A stretch of DNA of 10,730 bases, taken from contig DEKS01000121.1 of the NCBI GenBank assembly GCA_002354005.1, positions 1,711-12,440 of the forward strand, read 5' to 3'. Source of the stretch: Bacteroidales bacterium UBA2716 (GTDB lineage Bacteria; Bacteroidota; Bacteroidia; Bacteroidales; UBA932). Made by a program: the position numbers and the translations under genes. Below are positions 1-7,483 of this stretch, piece after piece (the first letter of the stretch is position 1; each line of letters opens with the position of its first letter). The notes beneath the pieces were generated by a model, which searched no databases, had not been told where the DNA came from, and worked only from the letters and a program-made list of their open reading frames with translations.

Positions 1-2391
1 GGCTGTGGCGTTACCTACTACATGGTAACGGATCCCACGGTAAAAGGCTATGCCGACGTTGCCATCGTCCAGCGCGACGAGCCGCTGTCGGAAGCCAAGC
101 GCAGTACCCTCCGGAGCAGCCTCCTGAGCCGCCTGAGTATCGCTCCCGGCCCGGAAGGCTATCTTTCCGATACGGACGGCTCCACCGTCTATCGGTTCTG
201 CCAGGTCCCCTTTTACCGTCCGGAGGCCCTGGATTCCACGCTGCTCTATACGTTTGGCCTGGTGGCCCAGTCCAAGGCCCAGCAGGCGGTGATTGTCAGC
301 GGCGACATCGACGCCGTGGAACTCAAAAAGAAGCTGGACATTTTCTCCATGCTGGTCCCGCGGATGCTGGTAAAAACCAACCACCAGCCGGACTATGTCT
401 GGGAGCCCTCGCCGGCCCCCATCGTCCAGTTTTATCCGGACGGCAGCGCCCGCGTGAGCATTTCTTACGACGGCGCCCGCATCCCTTTCCCGTACATGAA
501 TACGGCTCAGGCGCTGGTGACGGACCTCTTCGGCCTGGAATTCCAGGTCCTACTGCAGCATCGGCTGGAACGCAATTTCCGCGCTGCCGGAATCCCCTAC
601 GGCAGCATTGATTTCCATGCCCTTCGCAGTGCCGATTATGGCGGTGACGAGTGCTATACCGTATCCATGCGTGTAGCGCCGGAGAACCTGCACAACACCA
701 TGCGCCTGATGTCCAACACCATTGCCGAAATGGACGCATTGGGTGTTTCGCCGGAGGAGTTCGCAGAGGCCAAGAAGGTGCTCATGCCCACCATTTACCG
801 CAAATGGGTGTCCAAACCCGCTCCCGGTTCGCTGGTGAACCGCTGCATCGCCCATTTCCTGTATGGCGCCAACCTGGCCCCCTACGACGAAACGGTGCGC
901 CTTTTCTCTCGCAAAAACGTGAGCGACAGTGTGGAAACGCGTCTGTTCAACCGTTTTGCCGATGCCCTCTTGGAGCAGCTGTCCAACCTCACGCTGGAAT
1001 ACCGGCAGGCCCCGGACTCCCTGGACAAGGACGAGGAACTGTTCTACTACAACCTGTCCTACTTGTATGGCTCCGTGGTGAAGTCGGGCAACGATTACCG
1101 CTGGCATGGGGGCGATACCCTGGGCATGCAGGTGAACTGCCCCAAGGTCAGGGTGAAGAGCGAGCGCGTGGAACCGGTCTCCGGCGGCACCAGCTGGACC
1201 TTCTCCAACGGCATGCGCGTCATCTTCAAGCAGGTGCCCAAAACGGGTATCTTCAACTACGAGCTGCAACTGGGCGGCGGCCTGGCCCAAATTGGCGACC
1301 TTCAGGAAGGGGAGGGCGGCTACATCGGAGACCTTCTTTCGCTGTACGATGCCGCCGGCCTTCCTGCCTGGCATTTCCGCGAAGTGCTGGAGGTGAGCGG
1401 CGTGAGCATGGATACCCACGTGGACCTGAATAACATGGCCGTGAGCGGCGTGGCACCGTCATCGCAGCTGCCTTTGCTGCTAAAAGCCTTGCTGGAGCTG
1501 GCAAACCACGGAAAACTGAACAGGGACGCATGCGAAGCCTATCGGCAGCAACAGCTCCTGCGGGAAATGACTACGGACGATGCCCTGCGCCTTCGTCTCT
1601 CGCCCGGCTATCGCTATACGGATGCGCGCATTCCGTCGACCCTGAGTGCCCAAACCTGGGAAAAGGCGGAGAAGTATTTTGCCGACCGTTTCTCGCGCAT
1701 GAACGACGGCGTACTTATCCTTTCCGGAGACCTCGACCAGGCCAGCGTAAAAAAGCTCCTCTGCCAGTATCTGGGCGGGTTCCGCGTACTCAAGGGCGTG
1801 ACGCCCCGCCGGATAGTGTCGTACACCCCCCGCACGGGTACGCTCACCGTCACTGAGGACGGTCCGGAGAAAGGAATTTATGTGCTGATGGAGGCGGACT
1901 ACCCCGTGACGGCCCCGCATTTCTATACCTCCTATGTCGCCCAGGACCTTTTGCAAAAGCGCCTGACCGAGCACCTGGCCAATTACGGATTCACAAGCCG
2001 GGTGGAAGTGGTGCCCCTGGTACACCCGCGCGAGCGTTTTCAGGTGAAAATCAGTTGCCGGCCGCTTCCGCTCGGGAATGTGCCTGCCGATGTAGACGAA
2101 GTATCGGCCCAGCGAGCCCTTACTGCGGTTCGCGCTGCCGTTAAGGAGGCCTCTTCCGAACTGGCCGACCCCGTCGACATGGCCTTGTGGAAAGACAAGC
2201 TGGGCCTGGTGGTGCAGCGGGTAATGGGGAACGCCAGCGGCTTTGTCACCACCCTCCATGCCCGTTATGCCTGGAACAAAGACATCACCAGCCGTTTCAA
2301 AGAAAGTATCGCCGTCATGACGCGGGAAGACGTCCGGGACTTCCTGCAGGCAATGGCGGCCGGTGGACGCGTAGAATACCTTGTACCATGA
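1..2391 (+). CDS. M16 (pitrilysin/PqqL-like) family protein, probably catalytically inactive; 5' partial
   Basis: The frame is open from base 1 and the first in-frame ATG is at 22, but residues before it (GVTYYM) fit the opening strand of an M16 domain, so the true start lies left of the window. The visible 796 codons form two M16-like halves. The first runs to about residue 390. The second begins near residue 399 with an NGMRVIFK strand, a typical opening of an M16 repeat. M16 enzymes are zinc metallopeptidases using HxxEH plus a downstream Glu. No HxxEH or inverted equivalent occurs anywhere in the visible frame; the place where the second-half motif could sit reads GEGGYIGDLLSLYDAAG. Family membership therefore rests on architecture and strand motifs, and I infer a non-catalytic paralogue, as in other M16 pairs where one subunit lost its zinc site. 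The signal peptide, if any, lies outside. It is coupled by ATGA to the next gene. Confidence 0.75.
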   Translation, partial: GCGVTYYMVTDPTVKGYADVAIVQRDEPLSEAKRSTLRSSLLSRLSIAPGPEGYLSDTDGSTVYRFCQVPFYRPEALDSTLLYTFGLVAQSKAQQAVIVSGDIDAVELKKKLDIFSMLVPRMLVKTNHQPDYVWEPSPAPIVQFYPDGSARVSISYDGARIPFPYMNTAQALVTDLFGLEFQVLLQHRLERNFRAAGIPYGSIDFHALRSADYGGDECYTVSMRVAPENLHNTMRLMSNTIAEMDALGVSPEEFAEAKKVLMPTIYRKWVSKPAPGSLVNRCIAHFLYGANLAPYDETVRLFSRKNVSDSVETRLFNRFADALLEQLSNLTLEYRQAPDSLDKDEELFYYNLSYLYGSVVKSGNDYRWHGGDTLGMQVNCPKVRVKSERVEPVSGGTSWTFSNGMRVIFKQVPKTGIFNYELQLGGGLAQIGDLQEGEGGYIGDLLSLYDAAGLPAWHFREVLEVSGVSMDTHVDLNNMAVSGVAPSSQLPLLLKALLELANHGKLNRDACEAYRQQQLLREMTTDDALRLRLSPGYRYTDARIPSTLSAQTWEKAEKYFADRFSRMNDGVLILSGDLDQASVKKLLCQYLGGFRVLKGVTPRRIVSYTPRTGTLTVTEDGPEKGIYVLMEADYPVTAPHFYTSYVAQDLLQKRLTEHLANYGFTSRVEVVPLVHPRERFQVKISCRPLPLGNVPADVDEVSAQRALTAVRAAVKEASSELADPVDMALWKDKLGLVVQRVMGNASGFVTTLHARYAWNKDITSRFKESIAVMTREDVRDFLQAMAAGGRVEYLVP

Positions 2392-2987
2392 GCAGTGCAT
2401 TTGGAACCATTATCGAGATAGGGGATATCCTGGTTTCTGAGGATGTGGTCCTGGAGTATTTTGCCTGTGACTATGCCGTTTGCAAAGGCAAATGCTGCAT
2501 CATTGGCGACAGCGGTGCGCCGCTGAAGGAAGAGGAATTGGAGCCGATAGAAGCCAATTACGCATCCTTCAGCCCGCTCATGACCCCTCAGGGCCGTGCC
2601 GCCGTGGAAGCCAAGGGTTTTTTCGAGATCGACCGCGACGGGGACCTGGTGACCCCGCTCGTACCCGGCAGCGAGGAGTGTGCTTTCTGCCACTTTCAGG
2701 ACGGCAGCTGCTTCTGCGCCATCGAGCGGCAGTTCTGCAAGGGACTATCGACCTTCAAGAAACCCATTTCCTGTTCCCTGTATCCCATCCGTGTGACGGA
2801 ACTGGGCGGCGGCAGGGTAGGGCTGAACCTGCATCGCTGGAACATCTGCAAGGAGGCCTATGAAAAAGGGCGCCGCGAAGGAATCCGGGTGTACCAGTTC
2901 CTTCGCGGACCGCTCACAGATGCCTTTGGGGAGGAGTTTTACTCCGCCTTGGAAGCGGCTGCCAAAATGCTCATCGCCGCCTCATAG
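2388..2987 (+). CDS. DUF3109 family cysteine-rich protein
   Basis: A 199-residue protein starting MSSAFGTIIEIGDILVS. I chose the ATG at 2388 because it forms an ATGA overlap with the preceding stop and gives the normal family length; the frame is open further upstream but lies inside the M16 gene. Eleven cysteines are visible: 27, 32, 36 and 37 (C-x4-C-x3-CC), 98, 101, 108, 110 and 117, then 129 (in PISCSLYPIRV) and 154. The pattern resembles the CxxxCxxCC-type zinc or iron-sulfur proteins related to YkgJ/UPF0153, so metal binding is likely. No biochemical role is established that I know of. No signal peptide or membrane segment is seen, so it is probably cytosolic. Coupled translation with the M16-like gene suggests co-expression but not necessarily shared function. 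Its last 49 bases overlap the end of the convergent DUF2007 gene. Confidence 0.85.
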   Translation: MSSAFGTIIEIGDILVSEDVVLEYFACDYAVCKGKCCIIGDSGAPLKEEELEPIEANYASFSPLMTPQGRAAVEAKGFFEIDRDGDLVTPLVPGSEECAFCHFQDGSCFCAIERQFCKGLSTFKKPISCSLYPIRVTELGGGRVGLNLHRWNICKEAYEKGRREGIRVYQFLRGPLTDAFGEEFYSALEAAAKMLIAAS

Positions 2988-3166
2988 TCATTTTCATTTA
3001 CCTTTACTTCGATGGGCCTCGCATAGCCCAGGGAAGGGTAGGAGGAGTCTGCGCCAAAGACGCCGGCAGGGATGCCGTTGTCGCCCAGCAGGGCGGCGCA
3101 CATGTCGGCCTGGACCTTCTCGGTGAAGGTGGCCACGGTTTTGAAGGATTGGGTATCAGTTGCCAT
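2939..3166 (-). CDS. DUF2007 family putative signal-transducing protein
   Basis: A 75-residue protein starting MATDTQSFKTVATF. It has the short DUF2007 layout: a beta strand (FKTVATF), a helix carrying Ala-Asp-Met-Cys-Ala-Ala-Leu-Leu, then a second strand and helix ending in PIEVKVNENDYEAAMSIL. Family members are small cytosolic proteins often annotated as putative signal transducing, with no proven ligand. It is the last gene of the four-gene minus-strand operon. Its ATG (3164-3166) lies 11 bp inside the 3' end of the upstream membrane protein gene, implying translational coupling. Its 3' end runs 49 bp into the convergent DUF3109 gene, with no room for a separate terminator. No Shine-Dalgarno sequence is seen. 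Confidence 0.85.
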   Translation of the reverse strand: MATDTQSFKTVATFTEKVQADMCAALLGDNGIPAGVFGADSSYPSLGYARPIEVKVNENDYEAAMSILAAASKAE

Positions 3167-3626
3167 AGCTATTGATTTTATGGTCTATCGCGGAAACAAT
3201 GCGGGCCAGGTCCCGTACCAGGCCTTCTGCCTGGAAACCGCCCAGTACCGGCTCGATGGTGATGCTGTCCTCCCACAGGCGCAAGACGCGCATGAAGGTG
3301 GAGGTGTGGTGGTATTTGCGGCCGCCGTTTTCCGTTTCGCCGGCCTTTTCATAACCGCGGGAGGCCATGGCGGCGTCTATGCGGGCCCAGTATTCTGCCG
3401 GGTCCCCTTGGGCGTGGATGGTCCGTTTGCCATAGCCAAAATGCGGGTATGCCAGGGAAACGAGGGCGAACATGGCGGCAATATAGCCGATAGAGGTCCA
3501 GCCCTGCTGGAAAGCCACGGAAACATCACGGGAAATGAAGCCCGTGAGCATGAGCGCGCCAATAATCACGACAAAGAGGATGCAGATTTGCAGCAGGTAT
3601 TTGAAAGCTCTTCTAAGGTAGGTCAT
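3156..3626 (-). CDS. Small two-helix membrane protein, conserved-hypothetical type
   Basis: A 156-residue protein. I placed the start at the ATG 3624-3626 because it overlaps the hemW stop as ATGA and the protein then begins MTYLRRAFKYLLQ, a basic stretch leading straight into a membrane helix. A longer frame reaching 3746 adds 40 residues of Arg/Pro/Gly-rich sequence that reads as an out-of-frame translation of hemW. Two hydrophobic segments are visible, about residues 10-31 and 46-60, followed by a soluble domain of about 90 residues with PAEYWARIDAAMASRGYEK and a C-terminal helix. Arginine and lysine before helix 1 and after helix 2 suggest that both termini are cytoplasmic. I do not recognise a named family. 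Context (directly after hemW, directly before DUF2007) shows co-expression only. Confidence 0.72.
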   Translation of the reverse strand: MTYLRRAFKYLLQICILFVVIIGALMLTGFISRDVSVAFQQGWTSIGYIAAMFALVSLAYPHFGYGKRTIHAQGDPAEYWARIDAAMASRGYEKAGETENGGRKYHHTSTFMRVLRLWEDSITIEPVLGGFQAEGLVRDLARIVSAIDHKINSYGN

Positions 3627-4699
3627 GCCAGTTCTCTTATAATTTCGTCCGATACAAAGAAATGGTCCTCCGGGATGCGGTAGCGCCGGCCCACTTTTAC
3701 CAGCGCGCCCTCTTTGATGAGGCGCTGGACGTCTTCTCCCTTGCAATTGGCAAGGAGGAACTCTCCGTCAATGCCACGGGCCGTACGAAGGGCCAGCATG
3801 AGGGTTTCTACTTTCTCGTCTTCCACGCTCAGGGACTCGCTGGTGTGCGTGTAGCCGTTTAGCTCCGGAGAATTCCAGCTGCGGCCGCGTCCGCTGAACG
3901 AGTGGGCCGACGGTCCCAGCCCCACGTAGGGCTTTCGCTGCCAGTACCCGCCGTTGTGGATGGCCTCAAAGCCGGGTTTGGCAAAGTTGGAAATCTCGTA
4001 ATGGACATAACCGGCGGCGGCCATTTTGCTGCACAGGATGTCGTACTGGTGGCGGCATAGCTCGTCCGGGGCTTCTTCGTATTCCCCGTTTTCCAGCCGC
4101 TGGGCCAGCACGTTGTCTCCCTCAATGGTGAGCTGGTAGCAGGAAATGTGCTCCGGGTCCATAGCGATGGCCTCGTCAATGGTGGCCTCCCACACGGCAT
4201 CCGACAGGTTGGACAGGCCAAAGATAAGGTCGATGCTCACGTTCTCGAACCCGGCCTGACGAACCAGACGGAAGGCTTCGCGGGCACCCTCCGCCGTGTG
4301 CCGGCGGTTCATCCAGCGGAGCAGGTCATCGTCCAGGGACTGCACGCCCATGCTCATGCGGTTAACGCCCAGGGACCGCAGGCTTTCCAGGTAGGGAAGG
4401 CCTTTTTCCACCAGGTCTTCCGGATTGCACTCCATGGTGAATTCCGTGTAGGGGCCGCCGTGGCCGCATTCTTCCAGGGCCAGGAGGATACGGGTAAGAT
4501 GAGAAAGGGGCAGCACGGAAGGTGTGCCGCCCCCAAAGTATAAGGTTTTGAGGCTGTTGTCCATTTCTGCTGCGCGGTCATGGATTTCCTGACAGAGCTG
4601 CTTGGTATAAGCGTCGTACATGCCCTCACCCGGGATTTCCGAGTAAAAATCGCAGTAGGTGCAAAAGCTTTTGCAGAAAGGGACGTGGATGTATATCAT
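3623..4699 (-). CDS. hemW: HemW, radical SAM heme chaperone (coproporphyrinogen III oxidase-like)
   Basis: A 358-residue radical SAM protein. C9, C13 and C16 form the CX3CX2C cluster-binding motif (CKSFCTYCDF); residue 18 is Phe where HemN has a fourth Cys. GGGTPS at about 56-61 is the SAM-binding glycine motif. HNGGYW at 248-253 is the HemW signature, followed by VGLGPSAHS. The N-terminal arm of true HemN is absent: the cluster motif begins at residue 9. HemW proteins bind heme and insert it into respiratory enzymes and are not thought to have coproporphyrinogen dehydrogenase activity; older annotations call them HemN. The ATG at 4697-4699 lies one base after the stop of the coiled-coil gene, and its stop overlaps the next gene as ATGA, so it is the second gene of a four-gene operon. 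A heme-requiring SdhC is encoded later in the window, though not in the same operon. Confidence 0.95.
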   Translation of the reverse strand: MIYIHVPFCKSFCTYCDFYSEIPGEGMYDAYTKQLCQEIHDRAAEMDNSLKTLYFGGGTPSVLPLSHLTRILLALEECGHGGPYTEFTMECNPEDLVEKGLPYLESLRSLGVNRMSMGVQSLDDDLLRWMNRRHTAEGAREAFRLVRQAGFENVSIDLIFGLSNLSDAVWEATIDEAIAMDPEHISCYQLTIEGDNVLAQRLENGEYEEAPDELCRHQYDILCSKMAAAGYVHYEISNFAKPGFEAIHNGGYWQRKPYVGLGPSAHSFSGRGRSWNSPELNGYTHTSESLSVEDEKVETLMLALRTARGIDGEFLLANCKGEDVQRLIKEGALVKVGRRYRIPEDHFFVSDEIIRELA

Positions 4700-4700
4700 A

Positions 4701-5612
4701 TTACCTTAACATGCATTCGGCGCGGCCCAGAAGGCTTTGCTCGGTGTAAACTTCCAGTGTGTACACACCCTTGACGAATTCACCGGTGTCGTTGATGTAG
4801 ATGGTGAGGTCTACTTCGTTGCCTTCGTAGTCCACTTCACGGGAGGCGGTGGCCTGCAGGACTTCTCCGTTCACGGTGAAGCTGGTGGACTCGTTGTTGT
4901 TCAGCAGAATGCCTTCCGGATCCTTCACGCGCACGTAGATGCGGACAGGGCCTTTGTCTGCCAGGGAGTTCTCCACCAGGGACAGGTTGGCGGTCATGTA
5001 GCGCACGCGGCTGTGGCGGTCTCCCGCTTTGTCGTTGCTGTAATGGGCCAGCAGGGAGATGCCACGGGCCTTGAGGATTTTGCCGGCGCTAACCTGGGTC
5101 GCCAGGCTTTCCACCTGCTGGGTGAGCTGCTCGTTGGCGGCTCGGCTCTCTGCGGCCTCCCGGCGGGCGGCTGCGGCGTCTGCCGTAAGCTTCTTGTTCA
5201 GGGTGTTCAGGGAGTCAATCTGGACAATGTAGCCCTTCATAATGGAACGGAGGGTGCCCAGTTCCTTCTCATACTGGCGGATTTTGGCGCGGTTGGTGGC
5301 TTCCGTCTTGCTCAGTTTCTCGATGAGCAGGGCCACTTGTTCGCGGGAGGTGTCCAGCTGGTGATTGATGCTCTCATAGTCCGAATTCAGGCTGTCAAAG
5401 TCCTGCTGGAGGGCTACCATTTGCTGGGCCAGTTCTGCCTTTTCCGTTTCCAGGTCCTTGACCAGGCTGTTGCGCTGGTACAGCATGTAACCCAGAACGC
5501 CACCCAATGCCACCGCTACGACAGCGAGGATAATCATTACGGTACGGGGACCTTTGTTTTCTTTTCTTTCACGCTCTTCGCGTTCGATTCTCTCGAGGGG
5601 ATCTTCTGCCAT
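4701..5612 (-). CDS. Membrane-anchored coiled-coil protein, unknown function
   Basis: A 303-residue protein. Residues 1-23 are highly charged (repeated Glu/Arg/Lys), 24-45 form one hydrophobic helix (VMIILAVVAVALGGVLGYMLY), and about 46-175 show heptad-like helical sequence rich in Leu, Glu, Gln and Lys, typical of a coiled coil. About 185-303 is a beta-rich globular part with a VRIYVRVKDPEGILL strand and a C-terminal VYTLEVYTE strand. The layout suggests a single-pass membrane protein with the short N-terminus in the cytoplasm and coiled coil plus beta domain in the periplasm, but topology is inferred. Such proteins are common in Bacteroidetes and often mislabelled as SMC or chromosome-partitioning proteins; I see no ATPase motif. 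It is the first gene of the hemW operon, one base before hemW, and is transcribed away from the palindromic divergent promoter region. Confidence 0.8.
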   Translation of the reverse strand: MAEDPLERIEREERERKENKGPRTVMIILAVVAVALGGVLGYMLYQRNSLVKDLETEKAELAQQMVALQQDFDSLNSDYESINHQLDTSREQVALLIEKLSKTEATNRAKIRQYEKELGTLRSIMKGYIVQIDSLNTLNKKLTADAAAARREAAESRAANEQLTQQVESLATQVSAGKILKARGISLLAHYSNDKAGDRHSRVRYMTANLSLVENSLADKGPVRIYVRVKDPEGILLNNNESTSFTVNGEVLQATASREVDYEGNEVDLTIYINDTGEFVKGVYTLEVYTEQSLLGRAECMLR

Positions 5613-5634
5613 GGTATTTCTGTTTTTATTTCGT

Positions 5635-5654
5635 ACAAATATAGCTATATTTGT
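5635..5654. promoter_or_regulatory. Perfect 20-bp palindrome with a -7 box on each strand (candidate bidirectional promoter/operator)
   Basis: ACAAATATAGCTATATTTGT is identical to its reverse complement across all 20 bases. It holds TATATTTG (5646-5653) on the + strand and the same octamer on the - strand (5643-5636), each matching the Bacteroidetes -7 consensus TAnnTTTG. The + box would place the start point near 5660, before the ATG at 5678; the - box would serve the coiled-coil/hemW operon starting at 5612. The -33 TTTG element is poor on both sides: TTTT at 5623-5626 with 19-bp spacing for +, and no good match for -. Promoter function is therefore likely but not certain, and a dimeric repressor site is an equal possibility. 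Confidence 0.6.
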
Positions 5655-5677
5655 GCAAATATCATGCGACTTCTTGT

Positions 5678-7483
5678 ATGGAAAATATCTTTTATGGCCG
5701 CATAGAGGCTCTTCGCGCCCTTATGAGGGAAAATAACTGGGATATCGTTATCCTTACCGGCAGCGATCCCCATTCCAGCGAATATCCGGCTCCCCGCTGG
5801 AAACAGGTGGAATGGCTTTCCGGCTTCACCGGAGAGGCCGGGGACCTGGTGGTCACCCGGGATCATGCCGGCCTGTGGACAGACACCCGCTACTTCATCC
5901 AGGCCGTGAAGCAGCTTGCCGGAACGGGCGTTGAGCTTCACAAGATGCGTGTGCCGGAGCAAGTGCCCATCCCTGAGTGGATTGCATCGTTGGAGATGGA
6001 CGAACCCCTCATCGCCGTGGACGGACTTTGCCAGAGTGTCAGCGCCATGGAGGAGCTGCAGGAGAAGGTGCCATCGGCCATCATCGTCCCGGTGCCGGAC
6101 CTTTTGAGCGCCCTTTGGGAGGACCGCCCCGCCATTCCTTGCACGCCCATCATTACGCTGGGGGAGGACCTCACCGGTGAAAGCCGGGAGTCCCGCATCC
6201 AGTGGCTGCGCAAGTGGCTGGTAAAGCAAGGGGCCGATGCCATTCTCCTCACCGCCCTGGACCAGATTGCCTGGCTGCTGAACGTACGTGGCTCGGACAT
6301 CGCCTATAATCCGCTGGTCATTTCCTATTTGCTGGTAACCCTTGACGATGTCTCCTGGTTCGTCCGCAAGGAAATCTACGCAGAGCCGGATCCGGATACG
6401 GCCGATACCTTTGACGAACTCACGGCGGACGGCGTCACCATCTGTGACTATTCCGACGTAAACTTCACCTTGGCCTCCCTGCGGGAAAACGGCGTAGACC
6501 GCATTTGCGTGGACCCTTCCGGCCTCAATGTGGCACTGCGGGACGCCATTGACGACGGCGACCAGCTGCCGGAGGTGGTGGAATGCCCTTCGCCCGTTCC
6601 GCTTCGCAAGGCCGTGAAGAATGCCGTTCAGATAGAAGGCATGCGGGAGGCCCATCTGGAAGACGGCCTGGTGATGGAGCGGTTCCTTTACTGGGTAGAG
6701 CAGCATATCGGCTCCGTGAACGAGTGGGAAGCCGCCTGCTACCTGGGCAGCCTCCGGGCGCAAATCTCCGGGTACCGGGGAGACAGTTTCGAGACCATAT
6801 CGGCCTATGGCCCTTCGGCGGCCCTGCCGCACTATTCCACCCCGCGGGAAGGGTCGGCCCTGCTGGAAGCCCGCGGCCTGTACCTGTGCGACTCCGGCGG
6901 ACAGTATCTGTTTGGTACTACGGACATTACGCGTACCGTGCCCCTGGGCCCCTGCACCGCGCTGGAGCGGGAAGACTATACGCTGGTGCTCAAAGGGCAT
7001 ATCGACCTGTCCATGGCGGTGTTTCCCAAAGGCACCTGCGGGCCGCACCTGGACATTCTGGCGCGCGAACCGCTGTGGCGATACAAACGCAATTTCGGGC
7101 ATGGAACGGGGCATGGCGTGGGCTTTTTCCTGGGCGTGCATGAAGGTCCGCACGAGTTCCGCCAGAACTTCAATTCCGTGCCGTTCCAGGCCGGGTTTGT
7201 GGTAACGGACGAGCCCGGCATCTACCGGGAAGGCATGCACGGGGTCCGGCACGAGAACGTGCTCCTGTGCCACTCCCTGGGGGACAATGAGTTTGGCTCC
7301 TGGCTGGGTTTCGAGCCGCTCACCCTGTGCCACTACGATACCTCCTGCCTGGAGGTATCCCTCCTCACCGAGGACGAGCGCAACTGGCTCAATGCCTACA
7401 ATGCGCGGGTCTGCCGGGAACTGAGCCCCCGCCTCCCAGCGGAAGTGGCCGCATGGCTTCGTAACAAAACCTTACCGATATGA
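5678..7483 (+). CDS. Xaa-Pro aminopeptidase (aminopeptidase P, M24 family, long form)
   Basis: A 601-residue protein starting MENIFYGRIEALRALM. The ATG at 5678 is preferred over an in-frame TTG at 5651, because the TTG sits inside the candidate -7 box. It has the three-domain layout of long aminopeptidase P: two creatinase-like N-terminal domains (about 1-135 and 160-320), then the pita-bread M24 domain (about 320-540) and a C-terminal extension. All five metal ligands are recognisable: D405 (LCDSGG), D416 (TTDITRT), H479 (GHGTGHGVG), E512 (TDEPGIY) and E526 (GVRHENV). The enzyme removes N-terminal residues preceding proline, using two metal ions, usually Mn. No signal peptide is seen, so it is cytosolic. 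It overlaps the downstream esterase by ATGA. Confidence 0.95.
   Translation: MENIFYGRIEALRALMRENNWDIVILTGSDPHSSEYPAPRWKQVEWLSGFTGEAGDLVVTRDHAGLWTDTRYFIQAVKQLAGTGVELHKMRVPEQVPIPEWIASLEMDEPLIAVDGLCQSVSAMEELQEKVPSAIIVPVPDLLSALWEDRPAIPCTPIITLGEDLTGESRESRIQWLRKWLVKQGADAILLTALDQIAWLLNVRGSDIAYNPLVISYLLVTLDDVSWFVRKEIYAEPDPDTADTFDELTADGVTICDYSDVNFTLASLRENGVDRICVDPSGLNVALRDAIDDGDQLPEVVECPSPVPLRKAVKNAVQIEGMREAHLEDGLVMERFLYWVEQHIGSVNEWEAACYLGSLRAQISGYRGDSFETISAYGPSAALPHYSTPREGSALLEARGLYLCDSGGQYLFGTTDITRTVPLGPCTALEREDYTLVLKGHIDLSMAVFPKGTCGPHLDILAREPLWRYKRNFGHGTGHGVGFFLGVHEGPHEFRQNFNSVPFQAGFVVTDEPGIYREGMHGVRHENVLLCHSLGDNEFGSWLGFEPLTLCHYDTSCLEVSLLTEDERNWLNAYNARVCRELSPRLPAEVAAWLRNKTLPI

Noticed and set aside
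550..1419. Antisense frames of about 290-306 codons opposite the M16-like gene (also 1480-2400)
   Set aside because: Compositional shadows of a GC-rich gene, with no motifs and no plausible promoter or start region.
3627..3746. N-terminal extension of the two-helix membrane protein by 40 codons
   Set aside because: The extra residues are Arg/Pro/Gly-rich and coincide with hemW coding sequence in another frame; the ATG at 3626 gives an ATGA overlap and a normal membrane-protein start.
5651..5677. TTG at 5651 as start of the aminopeptidase
   Set aside because: It lies within the candidate -7 promoter box, and the ATG at 5678 gives a normal family N-terminus.
4737..5705. A 322-codon + strand frame opposite the coiled-coil gene
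   Set aside because: Mirror of the Leu/Glu/Gln-rich coiled coil; the minus-strand product has a sensible membrane anchor and operon position.
5645..7333. A 562-codon open frame on the - strand opposite the aminopeptidase
   Set aside because: The opposite strand encodes all five M24 metal ligands; the antisense translation shows no recognisable motif and its ATG would sit inside a real coding region.
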